Below are positions 47,259-59,835 of a stretch of 64,000 nucleotides of DNA, piece after piece. The stretch lies in contig OX393564.1 of the NCBI GenBank assembly GCA_947652115.1, positions 22,565,396-22,629,395 of the forward strand. The letters are read 5' to 3'. Each line of letters opens with the position of its first letter. Within the stretch, counting starts at the first letter, position 1. Source of the stretch: Blastomussa wellsi (taxonomy: Eukaryota; Cnidaria; Anthozoa; Scleractinia; Plerogyridae). Both the position numbers and the translations under genes were made by a program. The notes under the pieces were generated by a model. The model did no database searches. It worked only from the letters and a program-made list of their open reading frames with translations, and was not told the DNA's origin.

Positions 47259-48227
47259 AATTATGTTATTTAAAATTGTTTTCACTATAGACATTTCACA
47301 CGAGTGTAAAACTTTGAAAGTACCGCAGCTGCCAGGATAAGTATGAAAGGAGCTGTTTCACGGTGTTTTCAGTCAATCTTTTTCTGATTACCTGGGAAAC
47401 GTTATAGGAGCTATACGTCTGAAGTTATTTTCTGAGTACAGTACTGGCTCAAAATAATATAGTTTTTTTAACGTTTAGAAACAACAACAAAATGAAAGTA
47501 AACAAGAATGGTTTCGACAGAAGAAGATTATAATTGATTACAAGCAGCAAACTTCAAGTAAAAAATGACAGATTTTCCAAGGCGCATTGCGTAACGTCGT
47601 ATCTCTTGCTACAAATGTGAAACACCTCATGAACATTTTAATGTTAAAACAGCAAATAAAATAATATAAAGGCGGTTTAAAAAGAATCTCAACAATACCA
47701 AATAGACTTAATTTATGGAATCCAAAATAAGAATGGTTTCGAATGATATGTAAATGCATTATTTATATATGATATGTAAAAGCTCTTATTGTATCACTGA
47801 TAAGTAAATGCACTATTTATAAATATTGTACAAAAGACTCTTCTAGGCTGGTTTCTAACCGACTACAAATTACGTAACAGCAGATTACATTTGAGCGATT
47901 TTTATATAGGCTACTTTTAAGTTACGTTTACATTAAACGGTCAAGTTTCAGCCTACATGATCGACAGCACAAATATTAAGAAAGGCTAATACAACTTTTG
48001 TAGTTTTATAACGCGGCCTAACATATCAGTCCAGTACGTTGGAGGTTGTATTCTTTAAATTGGTTGCTTCCTGTTTTATTTTTTAACTAGCCCTGAAACA
48101 TTAATTCCTTAAAACCACTTTTTAGGAAGATTGAAGAGAAACAGCCTTTGATCAATCTTATTAGCTGCTAGGTAAGGTAGGTAAAGTCTTCATACGAGCC
48201 TAAGTGGCTCATCAGGCCGGCAGTATT
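47259..48227. other. 3' UTR of TRPA-c and start of the convergent spacer
   Basis: AT-rich and gene-free. A candidate polyadenylation signal AATAAA lies at 47655-47660. At 47745-47830 a GATATGTAAATGCA(T)TATTTAT unit occurs about twice. Confidence 0.45.
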
Positions 48228-48430
48228 TCTCTCCCCCCTGGATGGGATGCTAGTCCATCGCAGGGTTACCCACCAGCAGTAAATTCGCCGGTACCCATTT
48301 ATACACATGGGTGGAGAGAGGCACTGTGAGAGTAAAGTGTCTTGCCCAAGAACACAACACAATGTCCCCGGCCAGGGCTCGAACCCGGATCACTCGATAC
48401 GGAGACAAGCGCACTAAACATTAGCTGCTA
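48228..48430 (-). mobile_element. tRNA-derived SINE, family 1, copy 2
   Basis: Minus-strand copy of the family at 44379-44596. The body contains GGGCAAGACACTTTACTCTC (minus-strand reading), and GGTACCGGCGAATTTACT is near its 3' end. The A-box side is eroded (CTAATGTTTAG). It lies between the convergent TRPA-c and TRPA-d genes. Confidence 0.7.
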
Positions 48431-48559
48431 GCTAACAGTGATAATCTTTCATGAAAACTCGTGATTCAGAAGTTCCGACGCGAATTCAAAACCCCGATTC
48501 CTCCCTACATAAGATGACTCAATTTCTGTTCGTTAGCTTTGATTGGCCAATTCCCTGTG

Positions 48560-49430
48560 TGAGACGCACGCGCAGAGAATAATAATAATAATCATTATCA
48601 TCATCATTTATTTATTTATTCGCCACATTGTGAATGATTATTATTTTACAATTGGAGCGGAATTAGTAAGACGAGGAGACCTCCAAGAAATCACCAGGCT
48701 TATAGAAGGTGGCCATGGAACTCGGTTATCAATATGTTTGAAAATTAGGCTGTGAAAGTACGGCTAGGCCAATTTTTTGGTGGAGCCAAGTCTCGAAGAT
48801 GTCGTGCGCATGCTGCACAAAAATTAAACAAAAGTTACCATGATTTCCAGCGTGCAAGTCTCATAGAGGGAATCGGGGATTCGTATCGCACTGGTCATGC
48901 CATATACATCAAGATATGTTATGGTTCAACCATAACATATTTAGACACGACAAGCTTTAAGTTCTAAACAAAGGCCTAAAATTGTGTTATCAGACGTGTG
49001 AACCCATTTTAAAATGTGCGTTTTCTGCAATTAATTCATAATGGTGTGCTACAACCGAGCGTTTTTCGCAGCGACCGTTTAGGGCGATAGGTAGATGTCT
49101 TCGGTACTCGAACTCTATTTTCTAGTCTTGAGGGGAAGAGAGAGATGTGTTTTATCCCTTTAGCGACTAGTATCGCCAAAGAACCAAGCTGAAATTTTCC
49201 ACCACTTTTATTTAATAATGAAAAACACTTTTGAGGCGAATAAAGTATGTTTGTAAGTGTGTCTAAATGTATGTGTGAGAAATGAAAAAGAATGAAATGG
49301 CTTTAAATGGCACTGAGTCCTCCTCCGTCAGCCACGCCAGGTGTTTGACGAAACAGGCGTATTGAATTTTAGCGCAATAATTCCGTCTAGCCATGTTTGC
49401 ACATTTGGCTTTTATGGGTAAGGGTTAATA
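48560..49430. other. Convergent TRPA-c / TRPA-d spacer, mostly featureless
   Basis: It starts with AAT/ATC trinucleotide runs (48577-48621). An ATGGTTCAACCAT palindrome is at 48920-48932. A TTTATT (AATAAA on the minus strand) at 49207-49212 may be the TRPA-d polyadenylation signal. Confidence 0.4.
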
Positions 49431-49575
49431 TTTTGGCTTTTTTACGGCTAACGTTTGATATTTTTCGCCCATTTACGGCTAATGGTTGACGCTTTATAAC
49501 ATTTTTTACCAAGGACGGTTAATGTTTTCATTTTTTACGGCAAACGGTTATTTTTTACAGTTTTACGGCAATTAA
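49430..49575 (-). repeat. TTAACCGTTAGCCGTAAA word repeat, decayed copy
   Basis: Read on the minus strand it carries AACCGTTTGCCGTAAAAA and TTAGCCGTAAATGG words, like the inside of the transposon at 43331-43845. No terminal repeats remain. Confidence 0.55.
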
Positions 49576-49705
49576 ACGGTTCGAGATCTTTGTTGGCATA
49601 TGTTGGGGCATGATGTCATTATTCGTTGCGGCCGACGCAATATCTGATATAGATGGCCGACGCATGCCCGTCGCATTTTCCCCATCGCCATCGACTAAGT
49701 TAAGG

Positions 49706-52700
49706 TTAAACATACGTTTTCTGCGTGTGCGGCTTTTCTGAAACGATCTCAATCGGCGGCAACTCCTCATCATCAAGGAAGTCTTGAGCGACAGTTTCTT
49801 GTTCTTCCATCACAGTGGGCTCAACCCTGTCCAGGATATGTTCATCTATCTCGGTCACAGGATCAATCTTTCTGGCCAAACCTCTCAGCAATGAATTCTG
49901 GACCTCACTGACCCTAATTAGCGTCTTGAGGCGCCTTTTAGTTTTGTCGATCTGCTTTCTAACCTCGGTGAACTCAGATAAATGGGATTGCTCCTCTTCT
50001 GCGGGAAGTCCAAACTCCATGGTAAACATGTTCTTCATTCCAAGAAGAGCCATCAACCTTGTGGAATGAAACATAATAATCTTTTTAATCTGGGATTTAT
50101 GTCATCTTTTTTATTTAGGATTTATGTGATAGAAAAAATAGATCCCAGGGTCACTAATTATTTCAGTATTTCTTTGTGTTCGATATATATAAGTACAATT
50201 ACCATAACTGCACTTATGGGTTTACCTTATATTAAACAAACCTTCTCCATCGTGTGGGACAATTAGGCCTGACAACCAGTGTTGGCTGATAAACTCTCCG
50301 CGTGATCCATCTTGGGTATTTGTCTTCTACTTCCGCTACAAACTCGACCTGCATGGCCAACCTCTTCAGCGTAGCATTTTGGCGTATTGCATCAATATCG
50401 CCGACAGCAAGACCAACCTGAACGCAGAATATCAAGCCATGATTTAGAATGGCTAAAGGATACTTACATTAAAGATGTTTTTTACAATAAAAAACTGGCA
50501 GCCAGTAATCGAATTTCTCAAATAAAAAGCATTAAACTGCGTAGCTGGCGGGATTAGCTGCTGAGAGAAACTCAACAGCCAAGCCGCCAGCGCGGGCGAG
50601 GCCCGCGAGGGAATTCGAGAGCAGCAAATACCCTCGCGGCAATCGATGGACGGTTCGCCGAACTCATAGCTATAACTTTTGGGGTACCGAAACTTAAGCT
50701 ACCTAAACGAACGAATGATCGAGTTACAATCCCATCATACTAAGCCTAGCTTCACGATTTCCTTTCGACTAGGTAAGTTAGGGAATGGAAGGAGGAAACA
50801 AAAAACTTGTTGTGCCTATCAACGAAAAATTAAAGAACGGTTAAGAAAATGACTTACGAATGAGACATCCATTTGGGCCATTGATTAATATCAACAGATC
50901 AAGCCTCCTTCCTAAATTCAAAAGAGAATTTGTGTCTTAGCGCTTACCAGTAGGTTCATCAATATGATCGTCATGAGCAGGAGGAAGAAGCTGACAAAGA
51001 TAAAGGAAGTTCTCGGCAGTGGGTTAAGTGGATTGCCAGTTGTAGTGCTATTCTTGCCAATCGTGTCAATAAAGGTGTCGTCAAAACTAACCTCTCCAAT
51101 AGTCATCACCGTCACCTTAATCAAGGCTGTTTCTAAATCTTTAAACGCCAGCTGTGGGAAAACAGAGGAAACTGGTCACTGACGTCTCTGGAACGTGTAC
51201 AAGGATGATTCTATTGCTCTCTAAATTGTTCGAATCATTTAGATACTTGGAAAAATGACTCCGCTCCGGGTGAAATCCGGAGGTCACGGGTTCAAGTCCC
51301 GCTCTGACCACTTAGCTGGAGTTGTTTCTTGGTGGACCCTAGTTCAACTCCTCGGTCATGCTTGTATATAGCCAACTGGTCCGCCTCCCGCCAGTTGGGA
51401 TTTTTAAGCTTGTTATGTTCATTTGAAATATTTGTTTCCCTCAGTTTGTGTGGCATGTCTGAGAATTAGCTTGGTGTAGCTAAGTGCATGACCACTATAA
51501 TCATTCATTTGACATTTGACATTTGACATATTTTTCAAAAATATCGCATTTTCCGAACTTGACTTCACTCACTGAATGGTTATTCTTTCATTAGGTGGCA
51601 GTAAAAGCGATCGAGTGGTCCGGAGTACCTAGCTAGGAACCCACGAGTTGCTGTGTTAACCTGAAACTTGTGCTGGGGCGATTTATGCAAGACAGGGCGA
51701 CCGAGCCTTCTCGATGATTTCTTCTGGAGAATAAAAGCTACAGGACATGTATAACCCCTGACATTACCCTTGCTTTCATCGGAAACAAAGAATTACGTTT
51801 AAGTTTGCATCTATGTAAATGTCTTTCGGTTTTTGAGTCATTCTTTTAATAGGTTCCATTTAATATTGGACTCATTTGAATGCACCGACTCACCTGCTCA
51901 CATACAAACATGAACAGGTGCACGAGGGTCCCAATGCAAGGGGTAGCTAGCCCGTGCCCCCCCCCCCCTCCCCTGTAAGACTTGTTAAGTAGACAACATA
52001 CAATAATATTCAGATGGCGAAAACGCATGAATCCGAAGAATCAACATAGCGACATACAGCATGACCCCCCTTTGCAAAAACATGGTTACGCCCCTGCAGT
52101 GGGAGTAACAGTTTAGGGCGTTAGCCGTAAAACAGCCATAAATATAGCTGGATGTTAGGCGTAAAAATTGAAAAATTTTAACCGTTAGCCACGAAAGTGA
52201 AGGTTCCAAGATGTGACATACAGCGAGTTCACGGACATTTTGACACTTCTTCATGGCTTATTCTCTTTTTCTATAAATCTTCATTTCCATGGTCCTAAGA
52301 CCTTAATTTTCTTTTACAACAATGAAAATTCGTTTTAACTTTCTGTAGAAATATTTTTACTTCTGTTAAGATTTGTTATAAACGTAACGGAAAGAAATTA
52401 AGTGCTCGCCGTAAGCAGGGCAAAATATTAATCGTTAATCGTAAAAGCCACTGCACCATCCCAATGAGACCCTCGTACATGGGCGGGTGCAGGCATGCCT
52501 ACGGACACGTTTTCGTTCATATCTCACCTGCTCTTTGAATAGAACGAAGAAAACAATAGAAAATCCAACGATGAAGACGAAGAAGACCAACAAAACCTTG
52601 AAAACCGTCTGAGTAACCTCTACAAACATAGTGACATAGATTCCAAACAGACGAAATCGCCGCAGAAACAGAAACAGGTTTATATAGCAGAGGGATATTG

Positions 52701-55700
52701 ATGTCACACCCAGTATCCAAAGGCGGTCAGAATTTTTCATTTCCTTGAACAGATCGTCCCTGGAATCATCGGGCAAGACAAATGGTATCGTGAAAGCAAA
52801 TGTGGTACCATACAGGGCCCATTCCAGTAAATTGCTGAGTTTCGTAAAGTATCTAAGCCGCTCCATTGATATTTGTAAAATCTCCTTCAACAGATGGACA
52901 ACGGTGAAGCTAAATACTATGAACGACAATCCTTTTCGGGGATACATTTGGCTCTTGTGTGTAGGCATATTTTTCCCGGGAACAAACCCTTCTCTCGCAT
53001 TGATGATAAAAGCTGAATAGAGACTAACAAACACCAAATACCACAGAAAGTTGAAGTAGTGAATGAAGCGCCCAAAGGTCGACCACTTTAGATTTAACAA
53101 AACCTGAGTCAGTGGGTGAAGTAGCAGTGTTTTTCGCTTGTGTTTCACCATGGTGCTGGGTCCGAAGAAACGCCGTCCACGTAGGAAGGCTGGGTCGTCA
53201 GGACCTGGGTCTAGAAGGTGGAAGTCGTAAGTAATGGTGAACTCTAGATCGTTCGAGTTCGTCTTCTCCGATCGCTTTACACAACGATCCATCAACAGCT
53301 CGGCGCTTTCCGGAAAGTGCTCTATCAGCAGCTTCATAGGAGTGTGCCCTTGCATGTCCTTTTGTTCCATCATTTCGGGCCATCTATTGAGTAGAAACAA
53401 TAATTAGGATAATAATAATAGACCTCTTCAGCTTCGTATGTACATTGCCCATTTCAAATCATGTGATGCTCTCTAGAGAATTTGTTTTTTGTTTATCTGC
53501 AAATTATTCATTCATTTTCAGGCATATTTTTTTTTGGAAGAAAAAATTCTCAAGGGTAACATAACGTGGTCTGAAATGGGACAAACCAAACTAAAGAGGT
53601 CTATTTGGGCTAATGCGCTCAGATTTATATGAAACTTCAAGAAATAGTTGAATGATTTTTGAAACAATGACAAAATTAATTTTGTCATTGTTTTCCAAAT
53701 AAGAACACTAACATAAATACTCAAGAACAAAACATGATTTAACCTTGGATTTTTGATCATTGCCAATGCTACTTCGCCATTCCCTGCCTGGGCTGCTGTC
53801 TCTAAACACGTGAGACTCTGCATGTTACGAGCATTCATACTTGCCCCATTTGTTAACAGCAAGTTTATAATGCCCACGTGACCCTGTCGACAGGCCACGT
53901 GCAATGCGGTGTCCCTGTCGATAGTTACGTCGTCCAATGATGCACGGAAATTTAGTAATTCTTGACACGCCTTTTCTCGGCCCAGCTTTGACGCCCACAG
54001 TAATGGTGTCCAGTGGCTGTTGTCCCTGCTACTTGAGTCAGCACCGAGTTTCAAGAGAATGTGGCAAACTTTCCTGAGTGTAGAACGAGGTTTCAGTAAG
54101 TGTTGGTTGCTATCAAAAATCAAATTGCACAGATAAATGTTTAAAGGAAGTCTTTCTTACTTCGAAGATATCTGCCTGATAAATTGGGCTTCAGAAATCT
54201 ACCCTACGAACAATTATTGGTTTAGCTATCTTAACAGGATTGTATTGACAAGTGGAATGTGTTGCCCCTGTCAGTTCGCCAGACTTCAGGCATTTTCAAT
54301 TTTAAGAAGGGAGTAGGGGGCTTCGAAAAGTGGTGCTGTTGTTGATACTTTTATTTGATTTTTTAAGGTGGTTCTGCCTTGCATGGGGATTAACGTCTCT
54401 TTTGCTGACAATCCTTATGGCACCCTTCTTTTTCTTCTTCACTTGTATTATACTTTACCTAGTTTTTGTATTTTCTAGTCCATTAAATTGTAATAAATAA
54501 ATAAATTTTGTTTTCTTGTGAATAAAAATCGTTCTCATGGCATAGTCTCTATATTCTTATGCTGTGTTCATATGCTTGTTTAATGTCCGTTTAAGACCAT
54601 TATTTATTCAGGATACACGTTCACCTGTTCCCATTCATGACAGCGTTGTGAAGTGGAGTTCTTCCTTGTTCATCTCGTTCATTCAGTCCAGATTTAGAGG
54701 CCACTCGTCGTGCCAGTGCTTCCACTTGTTCGTACATTCCATACTGAGCAGCAAGATGCAGAGGAGTTTGTTGTGTCTCATCATGGAATGTTAATCGTTT
54801 TTGTTTGTCCAAAAGTACGTCCATTACCTGGATGAAGTAAAATATTATGACGAAAATACGTAACAAGAGTTAAAAAGATAAAAATGTACTGCTATTTTGT
54901 TTGCTTTAGGAAAATGAGACGTTATAGGTATTTGAAATTTCCAGTCCAACTTCTTTTGCTCCTATTAATTTTGTTACATATCTTTGAAATCTTATTTTAG
55001 TCTAAATATTCTAGTTTCAAGTATTAGCACACAGGGAGAATAAACAAAAAAAGCTGGTTTTGTAGTTGGGAGAAATGGAAGGCAATAATGAACTTACCCT
55101 AACATCCTTAACCATGGCGGCATAATGTAACGGAACCCTCTCGTTCACGTCAGGTCTATAGAGATTCCGCAAAACAGGCCTCTCTTTCAGTAGCATGCGC
55201 AGTGTCTCCAGATGCTCATTCTCAACCGCCATGTGTACGCAGTTCTTCATGTCAATATCACTTGCTTTGATGTCAGCCCCTCTTTGGAGAAATAGTCTTG
55301 CGCACTTAGTCTGGCCAGCGGCTACAGCTTCCAGAAAAGGTGTGCTGCACCGTGCATCACGTGTGTCAATATCAACGCCATGATCAAGGAGAAACGAAGT
55401 GATGTCACTCCAGTTAAATGCAGCTGCCCTGAAAGATAAGCACACAAGCCAAACTATTGTGCCCGCTTGACAGGAATCACTGTACTTCATAAAGGTTTTG
55501 GTCCTTTCCTCCACTATATAGCACATAGCACATTTGAACGCTCGGTGTGTTGTGAAAGGAAAAACGAAAACATATTGCTTCATCGAAAATCTCTAGACCA
55601 GTAAGGGTCATCAGATCGACGTTGTGTTGTACACCCAATAGTACAATAGGATTTGTAATTTGTTAAAAGGATTAAATCAGTTTTCCTTTAGTGCATGATG

Positions 55701-58700
55701 ATAACTACAAGTAGGCTAATGTCATCACGGCCTGTCCAGAGACGTTTCTATTTTTGTTACCTATCGCACGTTGACGCTCGTCTACGCTGAGTAAGCAAGG
55801 GATTGAACATTTAGCTATGAAGATATTCTAAGAGTAAAGTCTCATTTTATAAGCAGGAGTACATTAATACTGGTAAACAAGCAATTACCCTACTTACCTG
55901 TGAAGTACAGATTTAGAATCTGCGTTCCTGATGTTCACATCAGCTCCTTTGTGTACCAAGAACTCGACCATTTGCATGTTTCCTTTCACTGTTGCCACAT
56001 ACAGTGGCGTCTCGCTATTCGTTTTAACGGCATTGATGTCCGCGCCGTTCTGAAGACAAATTTGAGCCGTGTTGAGATCGTTTGTTCCTGCTGCCAGATG
56101 AAGAACTGTGCTACTATCCGCGTCACGATCTTCGACGAGCTCTGTAATATCCTGTCTTTCCTTAGTTGCTGAAAGAAATAAACTGACTAGTAGGCTAACG
56201 GTTGAGCTCTCTTCAGCCAGCATGAAGCTATTTTAAACAAGAAGTTCCGCGGTATAAAAGTTGACTGGCCTGGCCATTCCCACGCCCAGCTGTCAATCGC
56301 GTAACAGCTGACAAACAACCCGCGCTTTACTAAAGACAGTTGCTGGGAAAATGCATTTCATTTTTGTTGAGAATGTTGTGCAAAATATTAGCAAGCTATA
56401 TCTTGTCTTACCCAGGTTATCTTTTAGTTTCATGAGATTTTGAAGCGTGTTTAGTTTGCAGGACGCTTGACTCTACAACATGCGATGAATGCAAAGGTAC
56501 AAATTCGCACTGCGCACCCGACAGCTGTGAGATGTGAGAGGCTCTTTCCATTTTATAGTGGAACCATGGTTATTTTCCGGTGCGGATTCTGATCCTGATT
56601 TTGATTGGCACGACGCATTTGATTATGTTTCTGTTATAAAGTTAAGTTCCTACCCCATCCATCCGGTTTTACCCTCAAAAAACCATGCATGTATTTCCCT
56701 GATCGCCTTGTAAGTGAACAAGTTGTGGTTTTACTTACCTGTTCTTAAAATCAGTGCAGCAACCTCACTGTTTCCATTAAATACAGCTGTATGAAGAGGA
56801 GTCATGAGCTCGGTGGACTTAGCTCTTATGTCAGCTCCTTGTTCAAGAAGCATGTTTGAAATCGCTGCGTTTCCACTGACACAGGCCAGATGAAGCGCAG
56901 TCATGTGAGAGGAGTCCTTTAAGTTGACGTCATCTTTGGCGTGACGCACAAGAAGTCCCGCCACTTGGTCATTCCCTCGGCGGGCTGCAAAGTGCAGTGC
57001 CGTGCTACCATTGGTTGATACCAAAGCAGGGTTTGCGCCTCTCTCGATCAGCAACTTGGCGGTTTCTACGCAGTTAAATCTGAAAAAAATCGAAATTTAG
57101 CCGTAAATCAAATGGAAAATATAATCCACTGTTTTAGAGACAAATCTCAGTTACGTAGTCCTTATTTGTAGCATTCTAAAATGAAAATGGATCGTTATGA
57201 AAAACCTGCTTGTAGCTAATTAAAAGTTGGTCATTTTCATGATCTAAACTCTTATCGAAGATACCTCTCGACCAATGAGCGAGCCAACTTTCTGACGGTT
57301 GTTATATAAAATTCTGCTGTCAGATAATCCATTGCTCAATTGCCCTAGATCAACAACTCTGAGCAGAAAGACCTTTATTCGAACTTGCATGAAATTCTAA
57401 AACATTGCTAGGAATTTTCATTTAATATTGTCGACTATTTAAATATCCTTTGGCTCAGGAGGGCGGTGGCGGGTTGGGAGAAAAGCAACTTTCCGTACAT
57501 TCTCTTAAATGGAATCTGATGTTCTCATAACTTGCAAGGCAATCATTTGGGTGGGGATACCTCAAAAGCGCAAGACAAGTGCGTCTGTGTTCATTAGCAT
57601 TAGGTGAGTACGTAAGATCAAATTATAACCAAAAATTCAACAACTTACAGTAACATGGCGGCCAGAAGGTTAGTTCGACACTGTACGTTTTTAAAGAAGC
57701 TTAAAAAGTTTCCTCATATTCTCATTCTAAACTTGTCGTTGTGTTAAAGTTTTCATTTGAAAATGTCTTTCACTTGCATTAAAATGAACGAACAGGTGAA
57801 ACTCATTTTTGCGCGAAGACTCGTTTAGAAACGGAGGCAAAAGGCAACTCGGCGTGGCCCTGATTGTGAGCCAACTGAACATCTGGAGACAGATTGGTTA
57901 ATCGGAGAAGTAAAACGAAATGAAAATTTACCAACTTCGCTAAATCGTAAATGTGTTTGGAGATCAGTTCCAACATCCTTACTAGAACACAATTTACATT
58001 CATGAATCACATACTTCAGGGAAACTTGTAATTGCTTTATTGTATTATTTGCAAGACTTCTGAATCGTGGTTCAAAGGGCCTGTGAAGGGTTTTCAGAGC
58101 GAAATGTTTGCAGCCAGTTTCCGCGACAGCAGCGTTTGCATTATTGTCCCGGGCTTTGCTTTTTTCTCACTTGTTGCTCTGTGCGGAACAGGGGAGGATC
58201 TAGGGGGAGGGTGCAGCGTGTGCGCACCCCTCCCTGAGATGACCTGACTTTCTAATACAACTAGTGTTCTGCTTACGCCACCCATCAATTACGCATTCCT
58301 TAGTAGTGCACCCCCTCCTGAGAAAAATCCTGCATTCGCCCATGCAGAATACATTTACTTATTAACATCAACTTCAACCAAATTCTCGCATCTGATTGGT
58401 TCTCAGCACGCTTTTTTTACCAAGGTCCAATATTAAGAGTCCAATAACTAAACTTCGAGTGCCGCGCACGCTTAATTTGGCTGCCTACTTTTGGGTGAAT
58501 GACTCCTTCCGGTCCACCTGCCGTTCGGTGGTCCGATTTTCACTGGTATGATTACAGACCAAATATGACTCCACTCAGCCCTTTCATCATAACATCCCTG
58601 CATGCTCTAAGGCAAATGTTTCTTGCGATTTTAAGTGAACGTTAGGGGCTGTTCACTGCGAAGTTGACTTCATCTCGTTAACCTTGGCTGACAGCCAAGT

Positions 58701-59835
58701 TTCAGCATAACTGAATGACTATCGTTTTAGCAGGTGACCAGCGTGTTTAACGTTGCTTGGCGCTCGCTCATTGAATTTATTGAATGCACTCTATCTTTTA
58801 TATTGTTATCTATAAAAGCGTTGAAGTTCCTGTTAGATGTTTGTCAAACATGATCGGATTGTATTCTCCATATTTTTCTGTACGAAGCATCAATCCAGCC
58901 ACAGGCATTGGACATCGAAATCCCCTTCCTCGTTTTAGGCGACATACCTATACCAGTTGTTTCACCATCGATATTGTTTGAAACGCTGCCTCATCACAAA
59001 CACTTGAATGCACGCTAGAGGCCCGGGCTAGAGCATGCACACATTAACTGAAGGCCAATCCGGAGAAAAAGTTCAACGTTCAAATTTATCGGGATATGTG
59101 TGGACGTAGCCTTAGTTGTTTCACGTTTTTTTTTTTGCTTTTCGTTTCTTTCTTTCTGCAAACTCATGAAAATTCCCTCACGTGACCATTAGCTTATTTT
59201 ACGTAACAATTAATTTCCCTGAAGGCTTTTGCTGCGAAATCTTTTTTACATTATTTTAGATAAGTCTTTAAATTGGATTGACAGGTTTAGGGATCTCGAT
59301 ACTTTGAAATCTTTTTTTAAGTTTTTTCCACATGTTAATTTTGAAATAGAAAGTTTTCTTTCACTTTCTTCGTTGTTCGTCGAGCAATCAACTTCCTCAT
59401 GTATTCATTATTTAATATTCGACTTAATTTTAAAACATTTCACGAAAAGAAATTTCAGCGAACCAACATGATGTAAAACGTAACTATCAAAAGTTCCTTT
59501 GCCAGATTAACTGACCTTGCAGCGATGTGTAGTGGTGTGAGGTTGTCTTCTCTCGTTCGCACATCAATTTCTGCACCGTCATCTAACAGAGATCTAACAA
59601 CTTCAGCTCGATCATACTGTGCAGCCTGATGGATCGGAGCGAGCCCTGATTCGTCTAGCTTGTCGACATTTTTCGTGCTCTCCTTTTTCCCACGATTTTC
59701 GTTCACAAGATTTGCTATTCCGTCTAGCACAGCAACCCACAAGCTGGTGGCGGAACGAGGTCTTGGTTTTTCATCTTCACTCACTTCAGAATTTGGCATT
59801 TGTTCTCTCGTATTATCACCAAATTCGTTTTCCAT
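49706..59835 (-). CDS. TRPA1-like: TRPA-d: TRPA1-like cation channel, 10 coding exons, 1127 aa
   Basis: Minus-strand coding exons in transcript order: 59835-59516, 57079-56739, 56168-55898, 55428-55098, 54827-54625, 54073-53744, 53383-52528, 51151-50948, 50417-50242, 50057-49706. They total 3384 bp, all GT-AG, with an intact frame. The start is the ATG at 59835; no in-frame ATG occurs further upstream before a stop. It is about 80% identical to TRPA-b over most exons and 92% in exon 2 (counted by eye). It keeps Cys633, Lys698 and pore Glu904. It differs in having the shortest S1-S2 loop of the four (about 27 residues, basic), a pore helix MTIGEV instead of MM(I/V)GE, and a Lys-Ser insertion in exon 5. 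It lies convergent with TRPA-c, with stops 2.4 kb apart. A possible AATAAA on the minus strand is at 49212-49207. Confidence 0.92.
51255..51535 (+). mobile_element. tRNA-derived SINE, family 2, with CATTTGA tail
   Basis: A B-box-bearing head (GGGTTCAAGTCCCGC at 51291-51305) is followed by a unique body. The body includes CCTCGGTCATGC, AGCCAACTGGTCCGCCTCC, CCAGTTGGGATTTTTAA and AGCTTGGTGTAGCTAAG. A tandem TTTGACA tail closes it at 51508-51531. This matches my memory of a SINE common in anthozoan genomes. It lies in TRPA-d intron 7, antisense to the gene, about 100 bp from exon 8. Confidence 0.7.
52080..52475 (+). repeat. TTAACCGTTAGCCGTAAA-type transposon, decayed copy
   Basis: It shares with 43331-43845 the GTTAGCCGTAAAA words at the left and CGTAAAAGCCACT...CCAATGAGACCCTC at the right. 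The left terminus is lost. It ends about 50 bp from exon 7 of TRPA-d and includes a central block resembling 43680-43740. Confidence 0.6.
57080..59515. other. TRPA-d intron 1
   Basis: No coding motif. At 58185-58330 is a stretch with ACAGGGGAGGATCTAGG and GTGCACCCCCTCC words, typical of repeat debris. A T-run lies at 59128-59139. Nothing else could be assigned. Confidence 0.45.
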
